DNA of 64,000 bases from contig QANU01001174.1 in assembly GCA_003254905.1 (NCBI GenBank), positions 298,992-362,991 of the forward strand, written 5' to 3'. A program made the translations under genes and the position numbers. Numbering within the stretch: position 1 is the first letter of the stretch; each line of letters begins with the position of its first letter. The DNA comes from Nissolia schottii. Taxonomy: Eukaryota; Streptophyta; Magnoliopsida; Fabales; Fabaceae. This document shows positions 34,611-47,233 of this stretch, one piece after another. The notes below the pieces were generated by a model that worked only from the letters and a program-made list of their open reading frames with translations, was not told where the DNA came from and ran no database searches.

Positions 34611-37600
34611 CACTATAAGAAAAATGCTCATTAGCGTTGAAGTTACCGTCGATTTTTTTTCTCGATTACCTTCAAATGTTTAACCTTCTGTCTGAGTTAT
34701 TGTCGGAAAGCACACCGACGATAATAACCTCAATCAAAACATATTACCGTCATATTTATATAGCCGACGATAATTAGCGTCGGTGATGACTGACGATAAT
34801 GGCAGTCGAGGAACTGAACCATTTATCGTCGACTATAATTGATAGTAATAATATTAATATTTTATTCTATCTTTCATCGGTTAATTCCAACGGTAATTTG
34901 AATATATTTTTTATGTAATTACCGTCGACAACTTCCGACGGTAAAGATAATAAATTTTTTTAAAAAAATATGACGAATTTCATTCCATTCCATTCCATTC
35001 CCTTCTCTTCCCTTCCCAATTCCTGAACACACAAAACTCAAACTAATGCACATCACAACATCTAAACTAATGTGCATCCATCATTTCATACATCACAACA
35101 CAACATCCAAACTAATGCACATTCATCATTTCATACATCCGAATTTCATTTCATACAAAAAACAACATCCATCATTCTTGAACACCCAAACTCAAACTAA
35201 TGCACATCACAACCAGAATCCTTTATAAAAAAATTTAAGACAAAATGTAAAAAATCAATGCACATCACAACCAGAATCAAACTAATACACACTAACCCAA
35301 TTGTAAAAACCTAAACTTTAAGACAAAATGAGAGAGAAAAACTCACTCCACTTACAAGGGCGTAGGTAACACTAGTAGCCCAATTATAAGCATTGTTGTT
35401 GTTGTTGTTGTTGCTGTTAATGGCAATGGATGTTGGAGCATAGGATTCAATTTCAACCCCAGGAAGGTTAACCCCATGTTCCAACACTGAAGAAGAGGAA
35501 GAAGAAAGATTAGGGTTTTGAGGGTAAGGGGTGTAATGGGTAGTGTAGGATGATGATGTTATTGATGATGAATGTGGTGGTGGTAGTAGAGGAAGGAGGA
35601 GAGGAGAAAAGAGGAAAAGCAAGAAGAGGAGAAGATAAGAGAAAGAAGAAATGAGTGAATGGTGTGTTGTGGGAGAGTGAAATGTGTTTAAGTAAATTTT
35701 CAAAACATTACTGGTGGTAATTATTGACGGTAACTAGAAATAGTCCGACTATAACCACTTTATCGAAATGCTTCATTTAATTTAAAGGATTACCTTATAC
35801 TTTGTGGCAAACTTTCCGACAGTACAAAAAAAAGTGGCACAGTAATTTTGGCAAATTTTCACTTTCATTACTGTTGCATGTTTCTGACGGTAAAGCATCT
35901 TGCGCGAGACAAAGAATATCTCACGCGAGTAAGGTTATGCTTTAGGTTTATGGTCGTTATTGTTGGATTTGTCCGATGGTAACAACCCTTACTCTACATT
36001 ACTTCCTCCTCATATACCACTACTGATTACCAGCTTCTTTTTTACTCTGTCATTCACTATCTTAATTTAAATGTTTTATCATTGTTATGTTTTGCTATCT
36101 TCAGTACCACAAACTCAAATGGTACTGAAGAAGACAAACAAAACATGCATAGCAATGACAAAAATATTAAATTAAGAAAATGGGTGACAGAGTCAATAAG
36201 AAGTGGGTAACTAATAGTAGTGTAAGGAGGAGTTAATGCAGAGCGAAATAATGATAATAAACAAGATTACATCTTAAAACCTAAACCTTAAACCTACATA
36301 AAAGTACTAGCTATTACAAACATATACAAAACGCCATATATTTCCTCCCACCCTAAGTTCGTGACCCACTATCTTGGCCTTTGTCGTTGTTACTCCCCCA
36401 AGCTGACACCTAATCGTCTAGATCCTTAATGTTTTTGGTTTCGTGGTCGTAATACTTGTCAAGAGAAACCACACCCCAATCAAACTCGAGAACAAGATGC
36501 TTAGCCTAACCCATCACTGACTCAAAGGCTGCATCCACGACCTCCTTCGACAGCTTCAGGTAGATATCATACTCCTTCTTCATCTCTGCAACCTCGGATG
36601 CTTTCTCCTCGGTTGTAGTCGTGGCCCTGCTAGCATCCAATTCACACTTCTTCACCCTCTCCTCTAAATCAACCAACTATGCCAACAACCAATAGTGGCG
36701 GCGGCAGCGGTGGTGGTAGTGGTGGTAGCGATCTGGTGGTAATCCAGTGGCAGCGGTAGCGGTGGCGCCGGTGAATCATCCAGAGGAGGACAACCAAGAG
36801 GACACGGAGGAAGACGGTGACAGTGGAAGTGAGGGAGAGCTCTATATATATAATCATTACCTTCGTATTAATTTGACATTATCGTCAGATAAAGCCGACG
36901 ATAATTACATTGACCACCAAAAAACGTGCGCATGAAAAAACGTTTGTATGGGAAAACACATGCATGGGAAAACGTGTGAAAAAGTTCAAGGTTGTTACGA
37001 TCGATTTTTTTTACGATAATTGGTTCAATGTTACAACGGGTAGGGAAAGGTGTCTCTTCAGATTCTGGCCCTATTACCATCGGCCATATTCGATGGTAAG
37101 CCTTTCATCTAATGATGTGCCACTTGGCGCCTCATAAATGCGCCGGCTGCAAGTGGCTCCAGTGGGTACGAACGTTGAGCGGCCCAGGTACTACCGCTGA
37201 GCGAACTTTGTCGTTTGTGCGTTGAGCGGGCTTCAGTTATCGCTAAGCGGCTGCTTCTGATTTCATTGTTTTGCTTCTTTTTTCCTCTTTTGCCCTTTGC
37301 TCCATTCTTCAGGGATTATTCTTTAATTAATATGCTTGCATCCATCTTTAAGAATATATTATAAATCCTACAAAAGTGGGGAATTTAGTTAGATATTTCT
37401 TTAAAACATAAGCAAATAAGTGTCATTTTAATAGTTGAAAATTGTGTAAATTTGGCACTTATCAGCGCTAACAATTACCGTTAGAATTATTGTCGGGTTC
37501 TTTTTTTCAACGGTAATCGTTACCAAAATTAATCCGGTTCGCCTTAAATGCATTTACCGTTGGTTTTTTTGTTAGTTCTAACGGTAATACCGTCAGATGG

Positions 37601-37634
37601 TTTTCTGACGGTAATATGCTATTTTCTAGTAATG
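34611..37634. mobile_element. CACTA (En/Spm-like) non-autonomous element, 3.0 kb
   Basis: The ends are CACTATAAGAAAAATGC and, inverted, CATTACTAGAAAATAGC. Flanking triplets are GAA and AAA. Alignment with the sibling LTR (GATAGAA|...|AAACTATAAG against GATAGAATTGTAAG) supports the edges. Subterminal zones at both ends are packed with TTACCGTCGG/CCGACGGTAA motifs, the array type transposase binds in this superfamily. No transposase is present. The core has two payload-like parts: a minus frame at 35703-35311 with an Asn run, and a minus-strand coiled-coil-like stretch around 36680-36400 (LEERVKKCELDASRA; EVAEMKKEYDIYLKL), as seen in plant gypsy-type-transposon-like proteins. Confidence 0.8.
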
Positions 37635-37847
37635 AAACTATAAGTCAGCAACAGTCTACATTGACCCTTGGTACCATTGTAGTTCAGTCAGCTCAGCTAT
37701 TGGCACCAAAGGTATTCGAATAGATCATTTTCATAAGCTACCGAGACCAAGGTGTTCAGTTAGTTCAATTTAGCTATTCGGATAGTGGACTTGGGTACAT
37801 AAGTTACCATAAGCTATCGAGACCGAGGTACTCGAGTAGTTAGTTAA

Positions 37848-39231
37848 TGATAACGCTCCAATGACATTTACCTTTTTACTGAATTTTGCAAATAGTTTGG
37901 GAACTATCCATAACAATTCATGTTCTTCTTAGCATTTTCTAATACAATTAAGGATTAAGTTAAATTTAGGAAGCTTAGGGACTTTATACATCTTAAACAT
38001 ATATTAGGTTTTTTTATTTATTTCAGGATCAAAAATGCATCATGGATTAAAGTGTGAAGGTGAATTAGAATCCAATGAATCAAATTGGGAAGGTCCAAAG
38101 GAAGTGCCAAGATAGCAAGCTAAGAATTGGGTGCTAGAGACAAAACTTGTGAGTAAATTGGATGTTGGAGACAAAATTCTTGAGAGTAATGGGATCTTTG
38201 CAGAGTTTTGCAGAGAATTATATTTTTCACTGAGTCTACGAGATAAAACTCTTGAGAGTTGTGGGGACTCTCAAGAGTTTCGAGTCCTGCTGTGAGTAAA
38301 TTAGGTTTTTTGAGGCAAAACTCTTGAGAGTTCTCACATCTCTCAAGCATTTTGTCATTTGTATGGCATATGGTAACATTAGTTTTGCAACTTTTGGGCT
38401 CTTCTATAAATTCCATTTTCACTTTTTGAAGGATGAAGGTCAAGGGAGAGATTCAAGACTACAATTAGGCACTCATCTCTCTTAATGTATCACTCTCCTC
38501 CTAATTTTGTTTTTTTCCTCTTTGGTGTTCTTAAGAATCATGAGTAGCTAATTTCATTTGCACCAAGACTATGATGTAATCTTCACACAATACTTTCTTA
38601 ATTTGAGGTTATTCATTATCCTTTTGTTTGTTTGTGCAATTGATTCTAATCTTAATGCTATTAAATGTTTGGTCGTCATTTGATTGATTTTATGTCTTGT
38701 TAGTGTTTGAGAAAATGTTTATGAGGGATGCTTATAGTTTCAATTGTCATAATTTAGGCTAGTGTTATATAAACTTGCCAACTTGTGTGATCATTCATTT
38801 AAAGTTCTTGGGTCATTAAAGCTTTTCTTAGGGTGACTTATTGCGAGATATCGAATGCTCACCTTTAAGAGAAGAAAGTTGTTTTTGCACGAGAGAGACA
38901 TTGACAATTAATTAAGGAACCTCGATCATTAAACAAATAATTAGGAATTGAATAGTCAACAATTACAAAAGTGAAGTTGATAGATGAAGTCTATGCTCTA
39001 GTGTCCTTTACCAACTTGAATTACATATTCATTTTTCTTGCAAGTTCATTAAGTTGTCCATTTTAGTCATACTTTATTGCTTCTGTTAATTTTAAATTTT
39101 TCGATAAACAACTGTTTAGTTCAAATTAATTGTTTGTTGGTCAATTTGGTGCATAACTTATCCCTATGGGATTGACACTCTACATTCATCACTTTATTAC
39201 TTATACGATATGGTACACTTGTCGAGCGACA
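37848..39231 (+). mobile_element. Second LTR inserted in copy A (gypsy-like, fossil)
   Basis: Starts TGATAACGCTCC and ends near TATCCCTATGGGATTGACAC...GGTACACTTGTCGAGCGACA, endings common in plant gypsy LTRs. It breaks the collinearity of copy A with its siblings. Four spaced copies of a GAGACAAAACTCTTGAGAGT-like unit lie at about 38130-38330. Edges are approximate; no clean 5-bp duplication and no coding domain. Confidence 0.5.
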
Positions 39232-39367
39232 TAAATATTCATATAAGTTAAGCAATATTATAATGCTTGAGATTCTTCTATCTAGATTCCCCCCTAAGCA
39301 TTCATGAAAGTATTTAGCATATATATTATGCAATATTATGGTAATGATGTTTTAATATTTTCATGCA

Positions 39368-39369
<2 letters not shown>

Positions 39370-39399
<30 letters not shown>
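39370..39399 (+). repeat. (TA)n microsatellite
   Basis: Uninterrupted TA run of about 30 bases inside LTR copy A. Confidence 0.9.
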
Positions 39400-39402
<3 letters not shown>

Positions 39403-39947
39403 TTTTGTATTGTATATGTGTGCCATGTTTTGAAACAATCTCATGTTGTCATGGGATCTTTCATTCATTGAGGCTCTCCCCAAAGTACTCACCCTTTACC
39501 TCTCCTCCCAAATACAAGTTGAGATGTAGAAGCAATTTCATGGAGGTCATAATTAGTTGCAGCGACGTTAGGATTAATTCTTGAGTAAACAGTCACCTTG
39601 CAGTGAAGCTATTCGTAGGTTTGTGTTAGAATTTTATTTTACATTCGTGCTAGTGTCTAGAGTGGTCTAGTGATCCAAATGTAGGATCTTTAGACCATGT
39701 CGCGTACTTTAGCATGTATAGCATTGTTTCATGTTTAAACATTTTTAAGAGCTAGAAAGTTGTAAAAACGTTATACGTTATTAAGTTTTATTTAGAAAAG
39801 TTTTTGTTATGTTTTTAGTTTCAAATACATGTTTTCAAGAAAACATGTTCCTCGGAGGTTTGCTAAGGGACACAGATCTCTTGTGCGCCGGTAACGATTT
39901 TTAGGTCGTTATATACACTCCAATAAGCTTGATCTAAGGTCACACTC

Positions 39948-40279
39948 CACTACAAAAATTTGGCCTAAAGCTACATTTTTTATTAATTACACTTAAAAAG
40001 TATGCCCTTTGACATAAAAAAGATTATTTTTATTAATCAAATGCTACCTTTCATAATGCCTAAAGTCACCATCAAATTTGGCAACCTACCAAAGTAATAT
40101 CTTAACTTTAAAAGTATAACTAAAATTATATTTTTTTAAGAGTTGCCAAATTGAAGATAATTTTAAATACTATAAAATGTAGCCTTTTATAAATAAAATG
40201 TTCATTTTTACATCAAAAGATACACTTTCTAAATGTTATTAATAAAAAATATGATCTTTAAGTCAAATTTCTTGCTGTG
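39948..40279. mobile_element. CACTA-like MITE, 332 bp
   Basis: The left end CACTACAAAAATTTGGCCTA and the right end, inverted, CACAGCAAGAAATTTGACTT pair for about 60 bases, both continuing through AAAG..A..TTTTTTATTAAT. The 3-bp flanks differ (CTC/CAA), so the insertion is old or one edge is off. Fragments of the family occur at 1762-1830 and about 61790-61942. Confidence 0.7.
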
Positions 40280-40792
40280 CAAGAATTTATCTTTTCCACA
40301 CTATCACCTGCTTTCATTATAGAATCTCAATCTTGACCTCTAGCTAGCTAAGAGTGTCCAATTAATTAATTGAATATTCATCATTGTTACTTATTAGTAT
40401 TAGTATATATATAGTTGAAGAAAAGTACCGCGCGTGTGAGTACTCCAACCATGTTTGACATTGTAAATGTAAAGTTACAAAAGGTGAGTGCAAAACCAAT
40501 GAAGTACTAGTATTTGGGTTAGGACTTAGGACCAAGAAGAAGAGCATTCGCTCCGACAATAGCTCAAAATGTGTAGTTGTGCCATTGGACCACAAGGGGG
40601 GTACGTAGTTGTTAGCTTGGGCTCATTTTCATCCATTAGCTACAAATTGTGGGTCTATATATGTGGCATGGCACGTCAATGTCATAGCCATAATGCCAAT
40701 GCCAAGCGCCTCTAAACAAGCAAGTGTGTGTGTATATATATACACTATTCCTAGATATAACCCTATTTGTTCTTTTAGAAGATGAAACATAA
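40280..40792. other. Intergenic, no gene seen
   Basis: AT-rich, no protein-like frame, RNA gene or delimited repeat recognised. Confidence 0.4.
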
Positions 40793-41323
40793 GGAAAATG
40801 CTATTTTAGTTCTTAAAAATATATAAGTTTAAGTCACTTTAGTCTTTAAAATTTAAAATTTAACATTTTAATCTTTAAAATTGTAAGTTGCAGGTCAAAT
40901 TAGTCCCTCAATTCATTATCATTATTGTGTTGTCATGTTTTCACTAATATTTCTCATTAAATGAGAATGTGATAACAATAGAGGTTGTGCCGCAACACTA
41001 TAGGCTAAAAATACGGTTATGACGACACTTGGAGCTACAAATCTTAGATATTATTATAGCTTCATTTACCATCATAATTGATCTAACGACTTCATTTGCA
41101 GATTCAAGTGCTACTACAACTCATTTGCAGTCTCAATTGTTATTACTATCCATTTTAATGTGATAAATAAATGAAAATGTGACAATACAGTAATGATAAT
41201 AAAATGAGGGACTAATTTGATATACAATTTACAATTTCATGAATTAAAAAGTTAAATTTTAAATTTCAATAATTAAAGTGATTTGAGCTTACACTTTCAG
41301 AAACCAAAATAAGTATTACCTCC
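40793..41323. mobile_element. Long-TIR non-autonomous DNA element, about 530 bp
   Basis: About 170 bases at each end are inverted copies: TTTAAAATTTAA, AAATTAGTCCCTCA and ATTATCATTA occur in both arms, leaving a core of less than 200 bases. Plant elements of this look are usually classed as Mutator-like MITEs; no target duplication was confirmed here. Confidence 0.6.
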
Positions 41324-41656
41324 AAAATTTCTAAGCAACCCTCTTCTCCCACCGAAAAAAACAATTATGTTAATATAAATTGGTTCATCAAAATTTTATA
41401 TATGACACCATATAAGTCATTCAAAACTAAAGTACAATTTATAAATATTATAAAAACCACTAACCTATGTAATGCCAGGTTTACTGTGAACTCAAATTTA
41501 TATTAACATTTTTTCAAATAAAAATTGACATATATTGATATTCATTTGGTTTTTGTTTTCAATTAATTTCATGTTCTCAAATTATTTTTATTTTCTTAAA
41601 AAAATTGTAAAGAAAATAACAAAAAAATCATATTTTTTTTATTTTTTCATTATTTT

Positions 41657-41900
41657 TGTTAGAAATAAATTAGTATATTTAGTATATCTGTGATTGATTT
41701 TGATTTATTCATAACAAATTTAGGTTGATTTAATTTGATTCTATCATTTAAGTTATGATTTTATTATCTGCCTATATATTGGCACCTCATTGTAACCATT
41801 AGATGCACGCAACTTTCATAACACCGTTATTTATTGTTCTCTGTATTTTCTCTATAGTCTTTGTTGTGTCCCTTTATCTGTTTATTCAAGATATTTAACA
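41657..41900 (+). mobile_element. Copia-type solo LTR, 244 bp (fossil)
   Basis: Begins TGTTAGAAATAAATTAG and ends GATATTTAACA, with a TATATATTGGC box near 41773 and a TCTCTGTATTTTCTC leader-like part. The same 5 bases, ATTTT, flank both ends (41652-41656 and 41901-41905), though AT-richness weakens that evidence. No internal region remains. Confidence 0.6.
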
Positions 41901-42582
41901 ATTTTATTTACAAAACCACATTAAACTAGAAAATAAGTTAAAAACAGAAGCCAAACATGCCTTAAAGTCCCTCATCGGTGTGACCACCTTCCTAATAGGA
42001 CAAACTGCTCAAGTAAAGCATGCTTTCTTATCACATTGCTCTTCTTTTTCTTAAAAACCAATTAATAAACAAGTATATAACCTAATTACAACCAATCAAG
42101 TAGAACGGGTATTTACCCCCATAATGTAGATAAAAAAAACACCTTAATTATATACACCTAGCTAGTTGTTTGCCTTCAAATCGTATTAATGAACCCAAAG
42201 GCATAAGAATCAACAAACTTTCGTGTGTGCGTGTATATGTAGATATTATATATAAATGGGGTTGATCGTGCCGAGTAACGCGGCTATGGTCGTAGGTATA
42301 GCGGGCCATGGATGAATCTTTCATAATTGAGTCCCTTCCACAAGCATGGAATCAAAAGAGTCTCGCATCAAAATAGTTGTTTGAAATTACACGCATGCAC
42401 CTGAAGAAAAGTGCGTGAAAGAAAGAATTAAAGAGACCTGCTTAACTAGTCCAGGGGAATTGACCTAACTATAAAGCTAGAGATGCATGTGACAGATTGA
42501 TAAAGATGTGCTAGCTTTAGCTTGGAGTGTATCTACAAGATTACAACTTTTTTTATTCTAATCATATATTGTAGTGAAATTG

Positions 42583-42625
<43 letters not shown>

Positions 42626-43669
42626 GCATGTTCTGAGAACAAATCTTTCTATATGTTCTAATGATTACATATTATAATAGTAGATTTTTATGTCTCTTAA
42701 ATTATATAATATTTCATATAATTAATGGATTAGAAAAAGAAGGGAAAAAAAAAAAGACTTGTTCAAGAGCAGGTAAGAATTTCTGAAACAGATATAGCTT
42801 TCTCTCTAATTGATCAGATATGAAATGGATAAAAAGTGAAGTGCGGGAATTAGGAATATATCTTGTAAGGTAAATTCGTGCCTTTTGGGGTAAGTCACAT
42901 AAATATTGTACTTTGGTTCCGAAACAGTGAAATGAGAGGAGAAAAAAACAGAAGTAGGTCATTCCACTCTCTATACTTTTCTTCCACTCCTGTCATTCTT
43001 CAAAGTCAAATTGTCTTTTCAGTAAGTGTTGGTCATAATAATAGAAGTCTAAAGTTGGAAAGCAACACTGTACTATACAATAATAATACCAATTATTATT
43101 AATGGCTTGATGTCGAAATATGACGGATTGCAGTAGTCCTTTTTTTTTTTTTATTGCTTTCATTAAAAAGCCCTTTGTAGCTGGCTTTCATGTCCCATAT
43201 TTTTACTAGCAACTCTAGGGTTTCATGGCAATTAAGCAGGTCTAACGTCAAAATTTGATAATAATTTTGGAGTTGTGTTATTTCAATAAAATAATTCGTA
43301 AGAATCTCATTTAATAATAAATTAAATGTGAGTTAGTAATAGTATGATATCTCATATAAAGTTGGTACAAATAAAATTTATTATAATTTTTTGTACTAAG
43401 GACATGCATACTTAATATATGATGGCCAATCAAAAATCACATCAATAGAAAATAAAAATATAAGAATTGAATTGGATTTATATTAAGAATTAGAACATCA
43501 AGAGAATATAAATTACATAAATAAAATATGGAGTGCCTCATTGATTCATAACTATGAGTATTATCCCGTGAATCTTATTTTCATCCTATGAATCTTGTTG
43601 CAAACATTGCATAGTATAGGAGAATTCACCCAATTTTCCGTCTCGTGTAATCAGAGACCATATCCATGT
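41901..43669. other. Intergenic, includes a (TA)n run
   Basis: No gene recognised. A TA microsatellite lies at 42586-42622, and a T run at about 43139-43152. Small frames here look like chance. Confidence 0.4.
42586..42622 (+). repeat. (TA)n microsatellite
   Basis: About 37 bases of uninterrupted TA, the longest such run in the window. Confidence 0.9.
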
Positions 43670-46600
43670 ATATAACTAGCTTAACTTTCTCAAATAACTA
43701 GCTTAGTTCAAATTTAATTCTAGTTAGTTAGTGCACCCATATATAGCACGTGCTTATTAGTTATTCATTACCAGAGTCAGTTAGTTACTGCATCTATACT
43801 CTCTTTGCTCATGTATATAAGTCAGAGCACCAATGTAATATTCCTTAGAGTTCAATATACAGTTTATTCAAATCATTGTCCTTTCATCTTCTCTATCGAG
43901 AACTCTCCCCCTTGTGTTCATCATGAAATTTGTTATGGTAGGCCTATCTATAAGGGGGGGCTTTGTTGCGTTCACTCTGATTCAATCAAGTTCTTTTGCT
44001 ACAAGATTTAGCCAACAAAATGTTGAATCCTCATCTCTTTCAATCAAGTTCTTCCACTATTTCTTTCAATCAAATTCTTCCAATACAAGATTTAGCAAAC
44101 AAATTGTTGAATCTGTGATGACCCGTAGGTTTAATGACCTTAAAATTGTAGGATAGAGTGTCTAAAGTAATTCGGAGTTGTGATGACCCATAGAAGAGAA
44201 AAAGGAAAAAAAAACAAGATGTGTGTTGCAGTGCTCCCAGCTACAGCGGCACGGAACAGAAGTCCACATTAAAAGCAACATCTAGAGGGGGTCTTGAACA
44301 ATCCCTATATATAGAAGTCTCATATGAGTGTTTAGACTTGCTAATTCACTCAAGAGTTTGAAGGTTTTACTTTTAGTGGAACTATTCGCTCCAGTTATAT
44401 TCTTTCTCCCTTTTGTTCTATCCGTGGGGAAGCACTGTCTCCATGTAGGGTGTCAAGAGCTCCTATTGTCCGTGCTCCTCAGTCGTTGGCTATTTCTAGG
44501 TGAGTAGCTTCCTTCACAGTCTATTTTCAAACCATATATTTATGCATGTTTTTATGAAATTCTAGGAGGCAAAACTTATTATTTTCTTTTAAATATTTAT
44601 GAAATTAGTTATTATTTTGGAATTTTTTGATTTGTGAAAATAGTTATTTATTTAGAAAATTCCTTATTAATGAAAGTAAATATTTATGAAAATACTTTAA
44701 AACTCATGAAAACCATTTTAGAACTACATGAGACCACATGTCTTACTGTATTAAATATGTCATGTTCCATGAGTATGAATATTTATGAATAAAGTCATGT
44801 TATGTTATCAGTTAAAGTATTATGTTATTATGATCATGTTGTTTCATATTATGTTATTTAATTTGTGTGCATGGGAATAGATCTAGGATAGAATTGTAAG
44901 TTAGTGATAGCTTACGTTGACTTTGATATACCTTGTAAGATCATAACTTAGAATAGAATTTGTAGAATTAGGGTAAGACCATGAAGCCCGGTGTCATGTA
45001 TCGTGTCATGTAGATTAAGGCAAGACCATGAAGCCCAGACATTTTAAGAACAACTAAACTGTGCTCGGATTGTCTATCTGGAGAACTAGTTTATATTTTC
45101 AAATGAACTTATGTACTATATATTATAACTATATAATGTTTTTATGCTTGATATTATATTATGGATTGTATCTACATGTCATGTTTTCAAAATGTCTCAT
45201 GTCGCTATGAGGACGGTCATTCGCCGAGGCTCTCCCCAGCGTTCTCACCCCTCAACCTCCCCTTCCAGTTGCAGGTTAAGATGTAGAAGTTGTAGTGCAT
45301 GGAGATCATGGTCAATTGCAGCGATGTCAGGATTCGTGAGTCAGCAATCATCTTGAGGTGAAGTTATCCATAGGACATGTTAGATTTATTTTATTCTGTA
45401 ATCGAGTCATTGTTTAGAGTGCTCCAATTGTATACAAGCAGGAACTTCGAACTAGTCACGTATTTTACATATACAGTTGTACTTTATTGTAAAAGAGTTT
45501 ATGTTTATTCAAAAAAAAGGAAGGTTTTTAATTGTTTTTAATTAAAGTTAAAATGCATATTTTTACGAAAAGCGTTTCTAAGAGGCTTTCGTAAGAGAAC
45601 TAGTCTCTTGCGTGCCAGTAGCGATTTTTTGGTCATTACAAAATCTCCATTTCTTGGCTGCCAGATTCAGTCATCAAATTGCTAAATCTATTCTCATCTT
45701 TTTCTATAAGAATCAGTCATCAAACTGCTGAATCAATCGCCTTATTCTCATCCCATTTCTTAGAGCTAGACTCAACAATGGCGACTACAACAAATTCACA
45801 GCTCAAACCACATCTAAATCCAATGGTTGATCCTTTGAGCACTTATTACCTGCATCCAAGCAAGATCCCATGGATAGTACTAGTCTCATCGCCCCACACA
45901 TAACACAAACCCCATCCTGGTGCAAAGTCATGATGACGACGTTGCAACCAAAGCACAAAGAAGGCTTTGTCATTGGCAACATTCCTAAGCCATGCATTGG
46001 CGATCCAATGCGTTCCATTGCGAGAGAAACAACTTTGTACTTTCATGGATATTAGAGCCCCATCTCAAGAAATCTCTGAATGTGTGATCTTTCATGTCAA
46101 TACCTACACTTTTTGGTTGAAATTAAAGACGCGATTCGCACAAGGAAGCCAATCTAGAATAAAAAAACATTCAAGAAGAAATCTATGTCCTTAAATAAGG
46201 TAATGCTACTGTCACCACATTGTTTACTTAATTAAATTAGATATTGTGGAATGAGCTTGAAAATATCAGGCTAATAGCACCATGTGCTTTCGGTTTGCAA
46301 TGTCAATGCCAGAGTTATCGTGATTATGATTGTATAATGAGCTTTCTCAAGTTCCTGAATGAGCAGTTCTCAGGTGTCAGATCCCAGATCTTGCTCATGG
46401 GTCCTCTTCCCTCCCTTGAGAGAGTATATGACTTGGTGGTCCAACAAGAACACCAATTTTCTCATGACAATCGTGAATGAGATAAGGCTTTACCTGGAAC
46501 CTAAGGCAATCACCACTAATCTAGGTATCAACCCAACCAATCCAACTATTCTTTAACCCCCTCCTAGAAATGAGAAACATTGCACTAATTGCATTAGGCA

Positions 46601-46720
46601 TAAGCATACAATTGAGGAGCACTTCCATAAGCATGGATTCCTTCCCAATTACAAGAGGAGCAATGGTAAATCTGTTTACAATTAATATGAATACAACCTC
46701 AAAGAACAATGCTAAGGAGG
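43670..46720 (+). mobile_element. Copia retroelement relic (LTR-like part plus gag remnant), fossil
   Basis: LTR-like sequence at about 43670-43925 (GTTAGTTAGTGCAC, CATGTATATAAGTCAGAG) is followed by a leader with repeated GATTTAGC..ACAAA..TTGAATC units. A Gag-like remnant spans about 45778-46540; its start (MATTTNSQLKPHLNP, DPLSTYYLHPS) is the classic N-terminus of plant copia Gag. It is clearly broken in several places and lacks recognisable integrase, reverse transcriptase and 3' LTR. The LTR at 44114-45640 is inserted in its leader. Confidence 0.65.
44114..45640 (+). mobile_element. Gypsy-type solo LTR (copy B, fossil)
   Basis: Starts TGTGATGACCC and ends GTAGCGATTTTTTGGTCATTACA, flanked by GAATC (44109-44113) and AAATC (45641-45645), four of five bases matching. 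It is the uninterrupted sibling of copy A, 1527 bp long, with no internal domain. It is nested in the leader of the copia relic and so is younger than it. Confidence 0.75.
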
Positions 46721-46725
46721 TGTCA

Positions 46726-47233
46726 TGTAACATCTCCAATTTTATAATATAAATTAATTCACTAATCATGAGTTAATCAAGATAGGATTAGGAATTAATC
46801 TTGATCTAAAGGCTAATTAAGAGCAAATTGAGTTCAAATAGAAAAGTTGACTGAAAAATCAAATTATTGACCAAAAAGTCAAACTTAAGAATTAAACATT
46901 GGTTTTAAGCCAACCCAAAGGCTGATCACTTAATTAGGGATCTATAATCATGATTAGGGCCATAAGAGGCAAATATTTACCATTTTTCCCGTAGCCTTAA
47001 TAAGAAATCCTAAATTAGTCTAGCTTGAGCCTAATCACATAATTAACACCCTTAATCAACTTAAGATCCTTTATGAGTTAGGACATACTGTCATCATCAT
47101 CATCATGTGAACGAAAACAAGAGCATGCTAACAGGGGAACAAGATTAACACCACCTTTAAAAGACATAAGAGTGTGTAACTCCTAAATGAGGCAATACGA
47201 CCTCATGAATTTACATCACCTCTAACCACCTTT
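46726..47233 (+). mobile_element. Partial LTR, gypsy-like (fossil)
   Basis: Begins TGTAACATCTCCAATTTTATA, a common plant gypsy LTR start, and runs until copy C interrupts it. Its continuation is not clear; sequence around 47870-48190 could belong to it or to copy C. Confidence 0.4.

Larger units (their letters stand above)
33695..39913 (+). mobile_element. Gypsy-type LTR relic (copy A, fossil), twice interrupted
   Basis: Starts GGTGATGACCC and ends GTAACGATTTTTAGGTCGTTATA. With the inserts at 34611-37634 and 37848-39231 set aside, it is collinear with the LTR at 44114-45640: GTGGGGA...TGCCTCC, CTAGGTGAGT, GAGGCTCTCCCCA, AGATGTAGAAG, CATGGAGGTCAT and CAGCGACGTTAGGATT all recur in order. It carries extra internal TGTAGCGATG-type repeats. 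No coding domain: a solo LTR or fragment, old by divergence. Confidence 0.7.
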
